Source: an uncultured Williamsia sp. (GTDB taxonomy: Bacteria > Actinomycetota > Actinomycetes > Mycobacteriales > Mycobacteriaceae). From it: a stretch of 64,000 nt of DNA. The notes beneath the pieces were generated by a model that worked only from the letters and a program-made list of their open reading frames with translations, had not been told where the DNA came from and ran no database searches. Numbering within the stretch: position 1 is the stretch's first letter; every line of letters starts with the position of its first letter. A program made the position numbers and the translations under genes. Where the stretch lies: contig NZ_CANLWM010000010.1 of the NCBI RefSeq assembly GCF_947494875.1, positions 1-64,000 on the forward strand. Reading direction: 5' to 3'. This document shows positions 53,917 to 63,012 of the stretch, piece after piece.

Positions 53917-53988
53917 CGACGGGGTGGCCGGTGAGCCTGCCGACGGCACGGTCCGAGACCGCCCCGGTGACCACTGGGAGCAGGTGTC

Positions 53989-55509
53989 ATGAGCATCTCT
54001 GTACTGCTGGAGATGGCCGTCTCCGCCGACGACGAGCGGACCGCGGTCGTCTGTGACGACGTCCGCCTGACCACGCGACGCCTCGACCATCTCGCGTCGG
54101 GTGCAGCCGGGCTGATCGCTTCCACGGGTGCACGTCACGTCGTGTACGTGGGCGTCGGGGGCGTCATGTCCCCGCTGGGCATCTTCGGGTCGGCCCGGGC
54201 GGGTGTCCCGTTCACGCCGATCAACTACCGTCTCGCCGCCGAGGCCGTCCGAACCCTCGTCGACCGACTCGACGATCCGCTGGTCGTCGCCGACTCCCGG
54301 TACCTGGAGTCACTGCAGGGCAGTGCGCGCACGGTCATGTCGACCGACGAGTTCCTCTCGCGCGCACAGGATCATCCCCACCACGACGCGATGCCCGGCG
54401 ACGAGGACGTCGCCGTCGTGCTGTTCACCTCGGGGACGACGTCGGCCCCGAAGGCGGTGCAGCTGACGCACCGCAACCTCACCAGCTACATCATCGGGAC
54501 CGTCGAGTTCGCCTCCGCCGATCCCCGCGACGCCGCTCTCATCTGCGTGCCGCCGTACCACATCGCCGGCGTCGGGGCCGCGATGTCGAATCTGTACGCA
54601 GGGCGGACGATGGTGTACCTCACCGCGTTCGACGCGCGGCGATGGCTGTCCACGGTCGTCGACGAGGGGGTGACCAGCGCGACGGTGGTGCCCACCATGC
54701 TCGACCGCATCGTCGCCGAGCTGCGGCGTCGACCGGTCGAGCTGCCCACCCTGCGCACTCTCGCGTACGGCGGGTCCAAGGCGTCGCTCCCGCTCGTCCG
54801 GGCCGCGATGGACCTGCTCCCGGGTGTCGGTTTCGTGAACGCCTACGGGTTGACCGAGACCAGCTCCACGATCGCCGTGCTGACCGACGCGGACCACCGG
54901 GAGGCGCACGGACACCACGACGCCGGCGTCGCCGCACGCCTGGCGTCGGTCGGACGTCCCGTGGACGGCATCGAGGTGGCCATCCGCACCGAGGACGGGT
55001 CGTGGGCCGCCGCGGGTGAGCCGGGTCGGTTGTTCGTCCGCGGTGACCAGGTGTCCGGGAGATACGCCGACGTCGGATCGGTCCTCGACGCCGACGGGTG
55101 GTTCGACACGGGCGACAACGCCCACCTCGACGACGCCGGCTATCTCTTCATCGTGGGGCGCGCCGACGACACCATCATCCGCGGCGGGGAGAACATCGCA
55201 CCGGCCGAGGTGGAGGACGTCATCGCCGAGTTCCCGGGCGTCCGCGAGGTCGCCGTGGTGGGTCTGCCCGACGAGGAGTGGGGACAGGCACTGGTGGCGG
55301 CCGTGGTCGGCGAGGACGGTGTCGACATCGACCCCGCCGCCGTGCGGGCCCATGTGAGACAGCGTCTGCACGGGTCGCGCACGCCGGATCGTGTGGTGGT
55401 GCTCGACGAGCTCCCGGTGACCGCCACGGGAAAGGTGTTGCGGCGACAGATCGTCGAGGACCTCGCGGTCGCGACGGCCGACGCGTCGGCCGGGACCGGC
55501 ACCCGATGA
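53989..55509 (+). CDS. AMP-forming acyl-CoA ligase
   Basis: A 506-residue ANL-family ligase that activates a carboxylic acid with ATP and CoA. Motifs: P-loop LFTSGTTSAPKAV, NAYGLTETSS, GWFDTGD, GRADDTIIRGGENI and the catalytic Lys482 in TATGKVLRR. It could act on a fatty, aromatic or cyclic acid; substrate pocket residues do not tell. ATG at 53989. The flavin reductase gene starts in its stop codon (ATGA). Confidence 0.93.
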   Translation: MSISVLLEMAVSADDERTAVVCDDVRLTTRRLDHLASGAAGLIASTGARHVVYVGVGGVMSPLGIFGSARAGVPFTPINYRLAAEAVRTLVDRLDDPLVVADSRYLESLQGSARTVMSTDEFLSRAQDHPHHDAMPGDEDVAVVLFTSGTTSAPKAVQLTHRNLTSYIIGTVEFASADPRDAALICVPPYHIAGVGAAMSNLYAGRTMVYLTAFDARRWLSTVVDEGVTSATVVPTMLDRIVAELRRRPVELPTLRTLAYGGSKASLPLVRAAMDLLPGVGFVNAYGLTETSSTIAVLTDADHREAHGHHDAGVAARLASVGRPVDGIEVAIRTEDGSWAAAGEPGRLFVRGDQVSGRYADVGSVLDADGWFDTGDNAHLDDAGYLFIVGRADDTIIRGGENIAPAEVEDVIAEFPGVREVAVVGLPDEEWGQALVAAVVGEDGVDIDPAAVRAHVRQRLHGSRTPDRVVVLDELPVTATGKVLRRQIVEDLAVATADASAGTGTR

Positions 55510-56036
55510 GCGCGGACGACATCACCGGCTCGGACCGGATCGCCCTGCTCTCACCGGATCCCGCGACGATGCGGTCGGTCCTCGGCCACTTCTGCACGGG
55601 CGTGGCCGTCATCACAGGTTCCCAGGGCGGCCGCCCTCTCGGCTTCGCGTGCCAGTCGGTCACGTCGGTGTCGCTCGACCCGCCGTACGTGTCGTTCTGC
55701 CCCTCCCTGACGTCCACCAGCTGGCCGCCGATCCGCGCGGGGAAGGCGTTGTGCATCAACGTGCTCGCCGACGATCAGCGCGCCGTCTGCGACGCGTTCG
55801 CGCGCAGCGGCGGCGACAAGTTCGTCGACGTCTCGTGGTGGCGCGGGGACAACGGGGCCCCGGTCCTGGCGGGTGCGCTGGCGACCATCGAGGCGGAGTT
55901 CGTCACCGACCACGAGGCCGGCGACCACACCATCGCCGTGGCTCGGGTGACCGGCCTGCACGCGGACGCCGACCGATCGCCGCTGCTGTTCTTCCAGAGC
56001 TCCTACGGGACCTTCGGGCCGTCGGCCTCGGACTGA
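55506..56036 (+). CDS. Flavin reductase-like protein, component of a two-component monooxygenase
   Basis: A 176-residue FMN-binding split-barrel protein (MRSVLGHFCTGVAVITG start, then PLGFACQSVTSVSLDPPYVSFCPS). These reductases supply reduced FMN to partner oxygenases. A luciferase-like flavin monooxygenase is encoded at 58341, a likely partner. Start ATG at 55506 overlaps the ligase stop by 4 nt. Confidence 0.9.
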   Translation: MSADDITGSDRIALLSPDPATMRSVLGHFCTGVAVITGSQGGRPLGFACQSVTSVSLDPPYVSFCPSLTSTSWPPIRAGKALCINVLADDQRAVCDAFARSGGDKFVDVSWWRGDNGAPVLAGALATIEAEFVTDHEAGDHTIAVARVTGLHADADRSPLLFFQSSYGTFGPSASD

Positions 56037-56061
56037 GTCGCCGACGGCCCGCGGGTCGTCG

Positions 56062-56820
56062 TCAGGGCATCCACTGGCCGCCGGAGACCGAGATCATCTG
56101 GCCGGTCACGTGTCTCGCCGCCGGTGACGCCAGGAACAGCACCGCCTCCGCGACGTCCTCCGGTTCGCCGATGGCGCCGGTCCGTGTCGTCGACCGCATC
56201 GTCTCGAGTTGCTCGTCGGTCTTGCGGGAGAGCAACCAGGGAGTGGCGGTGGTGCCGACCACCACGGTGTTGACCCGCACCCCGGACAGTCCGAGCTGAT
56301 CGGCCATCAGCCGACCGAGACCCTCCACGCCCGCCTTCGCCGCAGCGTAGGCCGGCGGACCGGTTCGCACCCCGTGTGCGGACACCGAGCTGATGTTGAC
56401 GATGCTGCCGCCGCCGGCCTCGACCATCGTGCGGGCGACGACCTGCGACATCACGAACGTGCCGAAGAGGTTCACGTCGACGATGCGGTGCCAGTCCTCG
56501 TCGGTCTGGTCGAGGAAGGATCCGGGAAGCGTCATGCCGGCGTTGTTGACCAGCGCGGCGATCGGACCGTGCCCCTCCACGACGCCACCGACGGCACGCT
56601 CGACGGCGGCGCGGTCGGTGATGGAGACGGCGAGGGGGATGACGACGCCGTCGCGGGCCTCGGGTGTCTCGCGGAGGCGGTCCAACGCGCGCTCGTTGAC
56701 GTCGACCACCGCGACGCGGTGACCGGTCCTGACCAGTCCGGCGGTGATCGCCTCACCGATCCCGCGGGCGCCGCCGGTCACGAGCGCGACGGGACGCCGG
56801 GGCTCAGACGACGTCGACAT
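56062..56820 (-). CDS. Short-chain dehydrogenase/reductase
   Basis: A 252-residue classical SDR with TGGARGIG, NNAGMT and the active site NISSVSAHGVRTGPPAYAAAKAG, ending SVSGGQWMP. It should oxidise or reduce an alcohol/ketone in this cluster. ATG at 56820 overlaps the end of the TetR gene by 17 nt, so MaoC, TetR and SDR are a coupled minus-strand operon. Confidence 0.91.
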   Translation of the reverse strand: MSTSSEPRRPVALVTGGARGIGEAITAGLVRTGHRVAVVDVNERALDRLRETPEARDGVVIPLAVSITDRAAVERAVGGVVEGHGPIAALVNNAGMTLPGSFLDQTDEDWHRIVDVNLFGTFVMSQVVARTMVEAGGGSIVNISSVSAHGVRTGPPAYAAAKAGVEGLGRLMADQLGLSGVRVNTVVVGTTATPWLLSRKTDEQLETMRSTTRTGAIGEPEDVAEAVLFLASPAARHVTGQMISVSGGQWMP

Positions 56821-57439
56821 GCCGCTGCTCGGTCGTCGACTGCTCGATGCGGGTGATGGTGGGCCGCAGGAGGTCCATCGCCCCCGACATGATCACGGCG
56901 AGGTCGTCGTGACCGCCGGTCGTCACCCAGGTCGCGATCGCGGTGCGGTTGGCGCCGTTCACCACCGTCGCGGCGAGACGCGGTCGGAGATCGGTCCGGG
57001 CGTCGACGCCCAGCCATCGCGCGACCTCGTCGGCGATCTGGTCGATCCACTCCTCGTTGATGCGCAACATCGTGGCGCGCAGGGACGGGACGTCGTGGTA
57101 GAGCCGGGCGCGGGCGAGGAAGACGTCGGGTCGTTCGTCGATCGCCGCGGCCACCGCATCCGACGACTCCGCGAGCGCGGCCCACAGGGAGGTGGCCCGC
57201 GAGGCACGGAAACGCCGGGTCGCCTCGTCGAGACGCTCGACGTACCCGGCGAAGAGGATGTCGTCCTTGGTGGCGAAGTGGCGGAAGAACGTCCGCTGCG
57301 CGACGCCGGCACGCGCGACGATGTCGTCGACGGTCGTGGTCTCGTAACCCTCGGTGGAGAACAGGTCCATCGCGGCCTCGGTGATCGCGGCGCGGGTTCG
57401 GTGCCCGCGGGCCCGACGTTGGTCCATGTCGGTCACCAT
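56804..57439 (-). CDS. TetR-family transcriptional regulator
   Basis: A 211-residue regulator with helix-turn-helix TTVDDIVARAGVAQRTFFRHF and ligand domain containing a conserved Trp/Asn region. Start ATG at 57439 (GTG 57436 and ATG 57427 are alternatives); it overlaps the MaoC gene's end by 7 nt. Lying between a hydratase and an SDR gene and divergent from the luciferase-like operon, it probably regulates both. Confidence 0.88.
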   Translation of the reverse strand: MVTDMDQRRARGHRTRAAITEAAMDLFSTEGYETTTVDDIVARAGVAQRTFFRHFATKDDILFAGYVERLDEATRRFRASRATSLWAALAESSDAVAAAIDERPDVFLARARLYHDVPSLRATMLRINEEWIDQIADEVARWLGVDARTDLRPRLAATVVNGANRTAIATWVTTGGHDDLAVIMSGAMDLLRPTITRIEQSTTEQRHVDVV

Positions 57440-58287
57440 CCCACGATCGCGGTGCCGGCCGACAGCGCCGTCGCGTCGCCCTGGGTGGTGCGGAACGCCA
57501 CCTCGTCGCCACCGGTCCAGACCTCGGTGCGCAGTGGGGCGTCCAGCATCACCGGGGACGCGAATCGACAGGAGATCGATCGCAGCGCCGACGGGTCGCC
57601 GTCGGCCGCGGCGGAGATGACCGCTCGCGCGGCGAATCCGAGGGTGCACAGGCCGTGCAGGAACACGTCGTCGAACCCGTAGCGTGCCGCGACCGCGGGA
57701 TCGATGTGCAACTGGTTGCGATCACCCGAGAGCCGGTACAGCGCAGCCTGTTCGGCGCGCACGGCGTCGTCGACGACGGCGGTGGGTGGGAGGTCGGGAG
57801 TGGGCGCGGCCGCCGGACGCGGGTCGCCGCCGAAGCCCCCGGCCTTCAGCGCCATGGTCTCGGAGCGGGCGGTGAACAGCAGTCCGTCGCCGTCCTCACC
57901 GCGACTGGTCAGCTCGATGACCGCGTGCTTGCCGGTGTCGTAGACGGCGGACACCTCCGCGGCGACGGTGACCTCGCCGGTGGGATCCAGAGGCCGGGTG
58001 AGTTCGAGCGACTGTGCCGAGTGCACGATCGGGGTGGAGCCGAGTCCGAGGGTGTCCCGCAGGGACGCGACGGCGAAGAAGTTCGCGACGAGTGCGTAGG
58101 TCGGGAGGACGGCCGGGCCGAGCGCCTCGTTGAGCAGGGGGAGCTCGGTCGGTGGCCGTGCGCCGACCCCCAGCGCGTACAGGATCGTGTCGGTCGGACC
58201 CCAGCTCAGGGTGTGCGGCGGCAGGGTGTCCCCGACCCTGCCGACCAGAACGGCTCCCGATTCGTCGACTGAACGTGTTGACGTCAT
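57433..58287 (-). CDS. Double hot-dog MaoC-type enoyl-CoA hydratase
   Basis: A 284-residue protein with two hot-dog halves. The C-terminal half carries the hydratase-2 motif YRLSGDRNQLHIDPAVAARYGFDDVFLHGLCTLG (active Asp and His); the N-terminal half lacks it. This is the layout of the 17-beta-HSD4-type (R)-hydratases that act on bulky substrates such as steroid side chains. ATG at 58287; the frame is open to 58323. It is divergent from the monooxygenase operon, 53 bp apart. Confidence 0.88.
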   Translation of the reverse strand: MTSTRSVDESGAVLVGRVGDTLPPHTLSWGPTDTILYALGVGARPPTELPLLNEALGPAVLPTYALVANFFAVASLRDTLGLGSTPIVHSAQSLELTRPLDPTGEVTVAAEVSAVYDTGKHAVIELTSRGEDGDGLLFTARSETMALKAGGFGGDPRPAAAPTPDLPPTAVVDDAVRAEQAALYRLSGDRNQLHIDPAVAARYGFDDVFLHGLCTLGFAARAVISAAADGDPSALRSISCRFASPVMLDAPLRTEVWTGGDEVAFRTTQGDATALSAGTAIVGW

Positions 58288-58340
58288 GTGTCTCATCGTG
58301 CAACATTGTGTCAGCGACTGCAACTAGTTAGGAGACGGTC

Positions 58341-59453
58341 ATGAAGTTCGGTGTGTTCATCCTCGGTGACAAGCCCAACCACCTCAGCGAGAAGGAGGTG
58401 CTCGACAACGTCCGGGCGGAGGTCCGGTGGGCCGACGAACTCGGATACGACGAGGTCTGGCTCGCCGAACACCACTTCTCGCCGTACGGCATCATCGCCG
58501 ACCTGCCCATGGCCGCAGCCACGTTCGCCGCGGAGACCGAGAGGGTCCGGATCGGGACGGCATGCATGGTGTCGCCGTTCCACTCGCCCATCCAGCTCGC
58601 GGAGCGCATCGCGATGGCCGACGTGCTCTCGAACGGCCGCTTCGATGCCGGCTTCGGTCGCGGCTACCAGGCGCACGAGTTCAAGAAGTTCGGCGTCTCG
58701 ATGGACGAGGCGACGGGCCGCTACCAGGAGGGCTTCGAGATCGTCGCGGGCCTGCTGAACAACGAGAACTTCTCGTACGAGGGCAAGTACTTCCAGGTCG
58801 AGGACGTGACCATCTATCCGCGGCCCATCCAGAAGCCGTTCCCGGTCTGGGGCACCGTGATGAAGACGCCGTCGAGCTTCGAATGGCTCGCCGACCGCGG
58901 ATACGGCGCGATCATCGGCAACCCGTACACCGTCGACCCCGATCTGCAGGGCGCGCTGGACCTGTACCTGGAGACGCAGACGAGTCGCGGACTCGGCACG
59001 GGCACCGACAACATGTGGGCACTGCTGAACGCGTTCTGCAGCGCCGACGACGAGTTCGCCCGCACCTACCCGCGGGAGAGCGTCGAGCTCTCGATCGAGA
59101 CGCACCGCAAGTACTCGAGCCCCTTCGAGCGCGGACAGGAGATCCCGGCGGACTACAAGGCCTACTCGGACTGGTTCGACAAGCACGACAAGCAGAGCTA
59201 CCAGCAGGTCCTGGACTCGCACCTGACCCTCATGGGCAACCCGGACCGGATCATCGAGAAGATGAAGACCGTCATCGACATGGGGTGGGAGAACATCATC
59301 CTGCGCATGTCGCGCGGTGGCGCGATGGACCGCTCGAAGGTGTACGAGTCGATGAAGCTCTTCGCCGACGAGGTCATCCCCGCCGTGAACGAACTGCAGG
59401 CGGAGGCCAAGGCGAAGAAGGCCGGGGCGTCGGCTCAGCCAGCATCGGTGTGA
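58341..59453 (+). CDS. Luciferase-like (LLM-class) flavin-dependent monooxygenase
   Basis: A 370-residue TIM-barrel FMN-dependent oxygenase with MKFGVFILG at the start, EVWLAEHHF, RIGTACMVSPFHSPIQLAERIA and FGRGYQAHEFKKFG. Such enzymes use reduced flavin from a partner reductase (candidate at 55506) to hydroxylate or Baeyer-Villiger oxidise their substrate. The start ATG at 58341 has AGGAG upstream. The ligase gene begins inside its stop codon, so the two are coupled. Confidence 0.91.
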   Translation: MKFGVFILGDKPNHLSEKEVLDNVRAEVRWADELGYDEVWLAEHHFSPYGIIADLPMAAATFAAETERVRIGTACMVSPFHSPIQLAERIAMADVLSNGRFDAGFGRGYQAHEFKKFGVSMDEATGRYQEGFEIVAGLLNNENFSYEGKYFQVEDVTIYPRPIQKPFPVWGTVMKTPSSFEWLADRGYGAIIGNPYTVDPDLQGALDLYLETQTSRGLGTGTDNMWALLNAFCSADDEFARTYPRESVELSIETHRKYSSPFERGQEIPADYKAYSDWFDKHDKQSYQQVLDSHLTLMGNPDRIIEKMKTVIDMGWENIILRMSRGGAMDRSKVYESMKLFADEVIPAVNELQAEAKAKKAGASAQPASV

Positions 59454-60934
59454 GCACAGGTCTGGCCGACCGCCTGGCCACCGTCCTCTCGCTGGACCCG
59501 TCGGCGCAGGCCGTCGAGTTCGAGGGCCGGTGGTCCACCTGGCGGGATCTGCACGGCATCGCCACCGCCGTGGCCGGGCATCTCCGTCGGGCGGGTCTCA
59601 CGGACGGCGCCCGGGTGGGCGTCGTGCTGCGGAACCACCCGGCGGTGGTCGGTGCCGTCCTCGGGGTGTTGTCGGTGGGGGGTTGTGTCGTCACCGTCAA
59701 CCCGTCGCACGGCGACACGGGTCTGGCCGGTGACGTCGCGGACCTCGGGCTGGGTGCTGTCGTCGCCCGCCCGACCGACTGGGGACGAGCCGGGTTCCGC
59801 GAGGCCGCGGCCGGCGCGTTGGGCCTCGCGGTGTCACTCCCGCCGGGCGCCGTCGAGGTGCTCGGGGAGAGGGACGCAAACAGTGCCGTACGGACCGCGC
59901 CGGGTGTGGCCGTCGAGATGCTCACCAGCGGGACGACCGGTCCGCCCAAACGGATTCCGCTGTCCTACGAGAGTTTCGAGCACACCGTCGCGGCGGCCGG
60001 GTCCCACTACGGTTCCGGCGACGCCGGGACCGTCCGTCTGCGGTCGGGCGTGACGATCGTCAGCTCGCCGATGGTGCACATGTCCGGGATGTTCCGCACC
60101 CTGCTGAACATCTGCGAGGGTCGCAGGGTGTGTCTGCTGGAACGCTTCCGCGTCGACGAGTTCACCGAGGCGGTCCGTCGTCACCGACCCAAGGCGGTCA
60201 GCCTCGTGCCCTCCGCGCTCGGCATGGTGCTCGACGCCGACATCGACCCCGGCGTGTTCAGCAGTGTCCAGGTCGTCACCTCGGGCACGTCCCACCTCCC
60301 GGTCGAGACCCAGGTCGAGTTCGAGAAGCGGTACGACGTGGCGGTGTTGCCGTCCTACGGTGCCACCGAGTTCGCCGGTGGCGTGGCCGGGTGGAATCTG
60401 GCCCTGCACCGGGAGTGGGCGGAACGCAAGCGCGGCAGCGTCGGTCGCTGCCAGAAGGGCCGCGAGATCCGCATCGTCGATCCCGACAGCGGCGCCGAAC
60501 GCGCCGCCGGGGAGCAGGGACGTGTCGAGGTCCGCACACGCGGCGGGGAGTGGGTCGCGACGACGGATCTCGGACGGGTCGACGCCGATGGCTTCGTGTT
60601 CATCGACGGCCGCATCGACGACGTCATCATCCGTGGCGGTTTCAAGATCACGCCGTCGGAGATCGTGTCGGTGCTGCAGTCCCATCCGGCGGTCCGCGAC
60701 GCCGGGGTCACCAGCCTGCCCGACCACCGACTCGGTGCCGTTCCCGTCGCCGCCGTCGAGACCGTCGCCGGCAGCGCCGTCACCCCGGAGGAACTGACGC
60801 AGTACGTGCGTGACCGGGTGAGCAAGTACCTCGTGCCGACGCAGATCGTCGTCGTCGACGAGTTGCCACGCACGCCCTCGATGAAGGTGAGTCAACCGCG
60901 GCTGCGCGAATTGTTCAGCGTGGGCGCGCAGTGA
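59450..60934 (+). CDS. AMP-forming acyl-CoA ligase, second copy
   Basis: A 494-residue ANL ligase. P-loop MLTSGTTGPPKR, PSYGATEFAG in place of YGxTE, TTDLGRVDADGFVFIDGR and the catalytic Lys479 in PSMKVSQPR. The GWFDTGD box is weakened (VATTDLGR), so specificity or activity may differ from the first ligase. GTG at 59450 overlaps the previous stop by 4 nt, and its own stop overlaps the Ltp gene by 4 nt. Confidence 0.9.
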   Translation: MSTGLADRLATVLSLDPSAQAVEFEGRWSTWRDLHGIATAVAGHLRRAGLTDGARVGVVLRNHPAVVGAVLGVLSVGGCVVTVNPSHGDTGLAGDVADLGLGAVVARPTDWGRAGFREAAAGALGLAVSLPPGAVEVLGERDANSAVRTAPGVAVEMLTSGTTGPPKRIPLSYESFEHTVAAAGSHYGSGDAGTVRLRSGVTIVSSPMVHMSGMFRTLLNICEGRRVCLLERFRVDEFTEAVRRHRPKAVSLVPSALGMVLDADIDPGVFSSVQVVTSGTSHLPVETQVEFEKRYDVAVLPSYGATEFAGGVAGWNLALHREWAERKRGSVGRCQKGREIRIVDPDSGAERAAGEQGRVEVRTRGGEWVATTDLGRVDADGFVFIDGRIDDVIIRGGFKITPSEIVSVLQSHPAVRDAGVTSLPDHRLGAVPVAAVETVAGSAVTPEELTQYVRDRVSKYLVPTQIVVVDELPRTPSMKVSQPRLRELFSVGAQ

Positions 60935-62088
60935 CCGGCGCGGCGATCGTCGGCGTCTCCGACCACGTCGAGCCGTCCGGCGTGATCGACATGCCCCTGC
61001 GTGCTCTCGAGACGAGAGTGATCGTGGAGGCCCTCGCCGACGCCGGTCTCACCCTCGCCGACGTCGACGGGCTCGCGACGTGCACCGGTGGTGCACTGAT
61101 GCACTCGGTGGAACTGGCGGAGTACCTGGGGATCTCACCCCGGTGGACCGATTCGACGCAGACCGGTGGCGCCACCTACGGGCTGTACGTGGAACACGCC
61201 GCGGCGGCGATCGCGTCCGGACTCGCCGAGGTCGTGGTGATCGTGTACGCCTCCACCCCGCGCGCCGCGCGCAGACGAGGCGAGACCGGGCTGGGGACCT
61301 TCGTGACGCCCGAGCGCGCCGAGTTCGAGGCACCCTTCGGACTCATGCCACCCATCGGGGCCTACGCCCTCGCCGCCGACCGCCATCGGGCCGTGTACGG
61401 GACGACGGCCGAGCAGCTGGCGCAGGTGGCCGTGGACACGCGGCGGTGGGCGGCCCGGAACCCCCGCGCTCACCTGCGCGAGGAGATCACCGTCGAGGAC
61501 GTCCTCACCTCGGGATCGGTCGCGGAGCCGCTGCACAAGCTGGACTGCTGCCTCGTGACCGACGGCGCTGCCGCACTGGTGGTGACGAGCGCGGAGCGCG
61601 CGCGTGACCTGCGGCGACCGCCGGTACACGTGCTCGGGGCCGCCTCGGCCCACTCGCACACGATGATCTCGCAGATGCCCGATCTCACGATCACGCCGGG
61701 AGCCACGTCCGGGCCGGCAGCGTTGCGCCAGGCAGGTCTAAAAACCGCCGACGTCGACGTCGTCGAGCTCTACGACTCGTTCACCGTCACGGTCGTGCTC
61801 GCTCTCGAGGACCTGGGATTCTGCGCGAAGGGGGAGGGCGGCCCGTTCGTCGCCTCCGGCGCGCTGGCCCCGGGGGGATCGCTGCCCGGACAGACCACCG
61901 GCGGCGGCCTCGCCTACACCCATCCCGGTGCATTCGGTGCGTTCCTGCTCGTCGAGGCCACCAGGCAGGTCCGCGGCGAGTGCGGCGACCGGCAGGTCGA
62001 GGACGTCGACGTCGCACTCGCGCACGGGGTCGGGGGCGTCCTCTCCGCGACATCCACCGTCGTCCTCGGACGAGAGGCCGCATCGTGA
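60931..62088 (+). CDS. Thiolase-fold lipid-transfer protein (Ltp/aldolase type)
   Basis: A 385-residue thiolase-like protein that lacks the nucleophilic Cys of thiolases (TQTGGATYG at that place) and has YDSFT where thiolases have NEAFA. These are features of Ltp-type retro-aldolases such as Ltp2 of steroid side-chain breakdown, which work only with a DUF35 partner. The DUF35 gene is next door, joined by a 4-nt overlap. Proposed reaction: cleavage of a tertiary 3-hydroxyacyl-CoA to a ketone and a short acyl-CoA; the substrate is not known. Confidence 0.85.
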   Translation: MTGAAIVGVSDHVEPSGVIDMPLRALETRVIVEALADAGLTLADVDGLATCTGGALMHSVELAEYLGISPRWTDSTQTGGATYGLYVEHAAAAIASGLAEVVVIVYASTPRAARRRGETGLGTFVTPERAEFEAPFGLMPPIGAYALAADRHRAVYGTTAEQLAQVAVDTRRWAARNPRAHLREEITVEDVLTSGSVAEPLHKLDCCLVTDGAAALVVTSAERARDLRRPPVHVLGAASAHSHTMISQMPDLTITPGATSGPAALRQAGLKTADVDVVELYDSFTVTVVLALEDLGFCAKGEGGPFVASGALAPGGSLPGQTTGGGLAYTHPGAFGAFLLVEATRQVRGECGDRQVEDVDVALAHGVGGVLSATSTVVLGREAAS

Positions 62089-62495
62089 CGTCACCGACAG
62101 TCCCCGCACCCGGCGGTGTCTCCGAACCGTTCTGGGAGGCGACCCGACGCGGAGAGTTCGTGATGCAGCGATGCGGCGACTGCGACCGGTTCGTGTGGTA
62201 CCCGCGGGCACGCTGCCCGCACTGCTGGTCCGAATCGCTCATCTGGACGCCGATGTCGGGCCGTGCGACCGTCTATGCGGTCAGCGTCCACCGCCGTTCC
62301 ACGGCACCGCATCTCGCCGACCGCGCGCCCTACGCCGTCGTCCTCGTCGACCTGGACGAGGGGGTGCGCATGATGTCGGCCGTCCTCGACGGCACGCCGT
62401 CCGTCGGCGACCCCCTCGTGCTCACCTGGTTCGACCTCGACGACGGGCGCAAGCTCCCCGTCTTCACGACGGGCGAGGAGGAGAGGACAGCATGA
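62085..62495 (+). CDS. DUF35 OB-fold/zinc-ribbon protein, partner of the Ltp protein
   Basis: A 136-residue protein with a rubredoxin-like zinc ribbon (CGDC...CPHC, residues about 25-45) and an OB-fold acyl-CoA-binding part. DUF35 proteins bind Ltp aldolases and are needed for their activity. GTG at 62085 overlaps the Ltp stop by 4 nt, and the next gene overlaps its stop by 4 nt. Confidence 0.9.
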   Translation: MTSPTVPAPGGVSEPFWEATRRGEFVMQRCGDCDRFVWYPRARCPHCWSESLIWTPMSGRATVYAVSVHRRSTAPHLADRAPYAVVLVDLDEGVRMMSAVLDGTPSVGDPLVLTWFDLDDGRKLPVFTTGEEERTA

Positions 62496-62905
62496 CCACG
62501 ACGAACGACACGACGACCACGACGGATCTGTACCGGCGACGCGAGGACCTCGTCCTGCGTCACGTCGCCGGCGAGAACGACCGCGACCTCGAGGCGATCA
62601 TGGCCACCTTCACCCGTGCCCGGTACGAGATCGTCCCCACGGGAGCGGTGTTCGACGGTGACGAGGCCGTGCGCGGGATGATCCTGCAGCAGTGGCAGGA
62701 CATGCCCCGACTGCGCTTCGACGCCGCCGCGGTGTTCCACGGCCCGACCGGGGTGGTCGTCGAGACCCGGACCACGCTCCCCGGGACCTCCTTAAACATG
62801 CTCAGCATGAACCTCTTCGTGTTCGAGGGCGACGGGCTGGTCAACGAACGGTGCTACTTCGATCAGGGACTGATGGCCGCGCAGCTCGCATCCGCGCTCG
62901 GGTGA
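62492..62905 (+). CDS. SnoaL-like (NTF2-fold) protein
   Basis: A 137-residue NTF2-like protein (VLRHVAGENDRDLEAIMATF start, FDGDEAVRGMILQQW, LNMLSMNLFVFEGDGLVNERCYFD). SnoaL-like proteins include isomerases, cyclases and hydratases acting on ketones; catalytic residues cannot be assigned with confidence. ATG at 62492 overlaps the DUF35 stop. It ends the five-gene coupled run that starts at 58341. Confidence 0.85.
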   Translation: MTTTNDTTTTTDLYRRREDLVLRHVAGENDRDLEAIMATFTRARYEIVPTGAVFDGDEAVRGMILQQWQDMPRLRFDAAAVFHGPTGVVVETRTTLPGTSLNMLSMNLFVFEGDGLVNERCYFDQGLMAAQLASALG

Positions 62906-63012
62906 ACCGTCCGGGCACACGTCGGAGGAACGGCCGGATGCGATGAAACAATCGCACATGAACTGTCACATGGTTTAATTCGTGGCGAGCGCTGTCGAGG
63001 GAGGAGTTGTCA

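Noticed and set aside
58288-58340. Operator palindrome in the 53-bp gap between MaoC and the monooxygenase genes
   Set aside because: The CAACATTGTG segment is only partly symmetrical; no clean inverted repeat could be defined.
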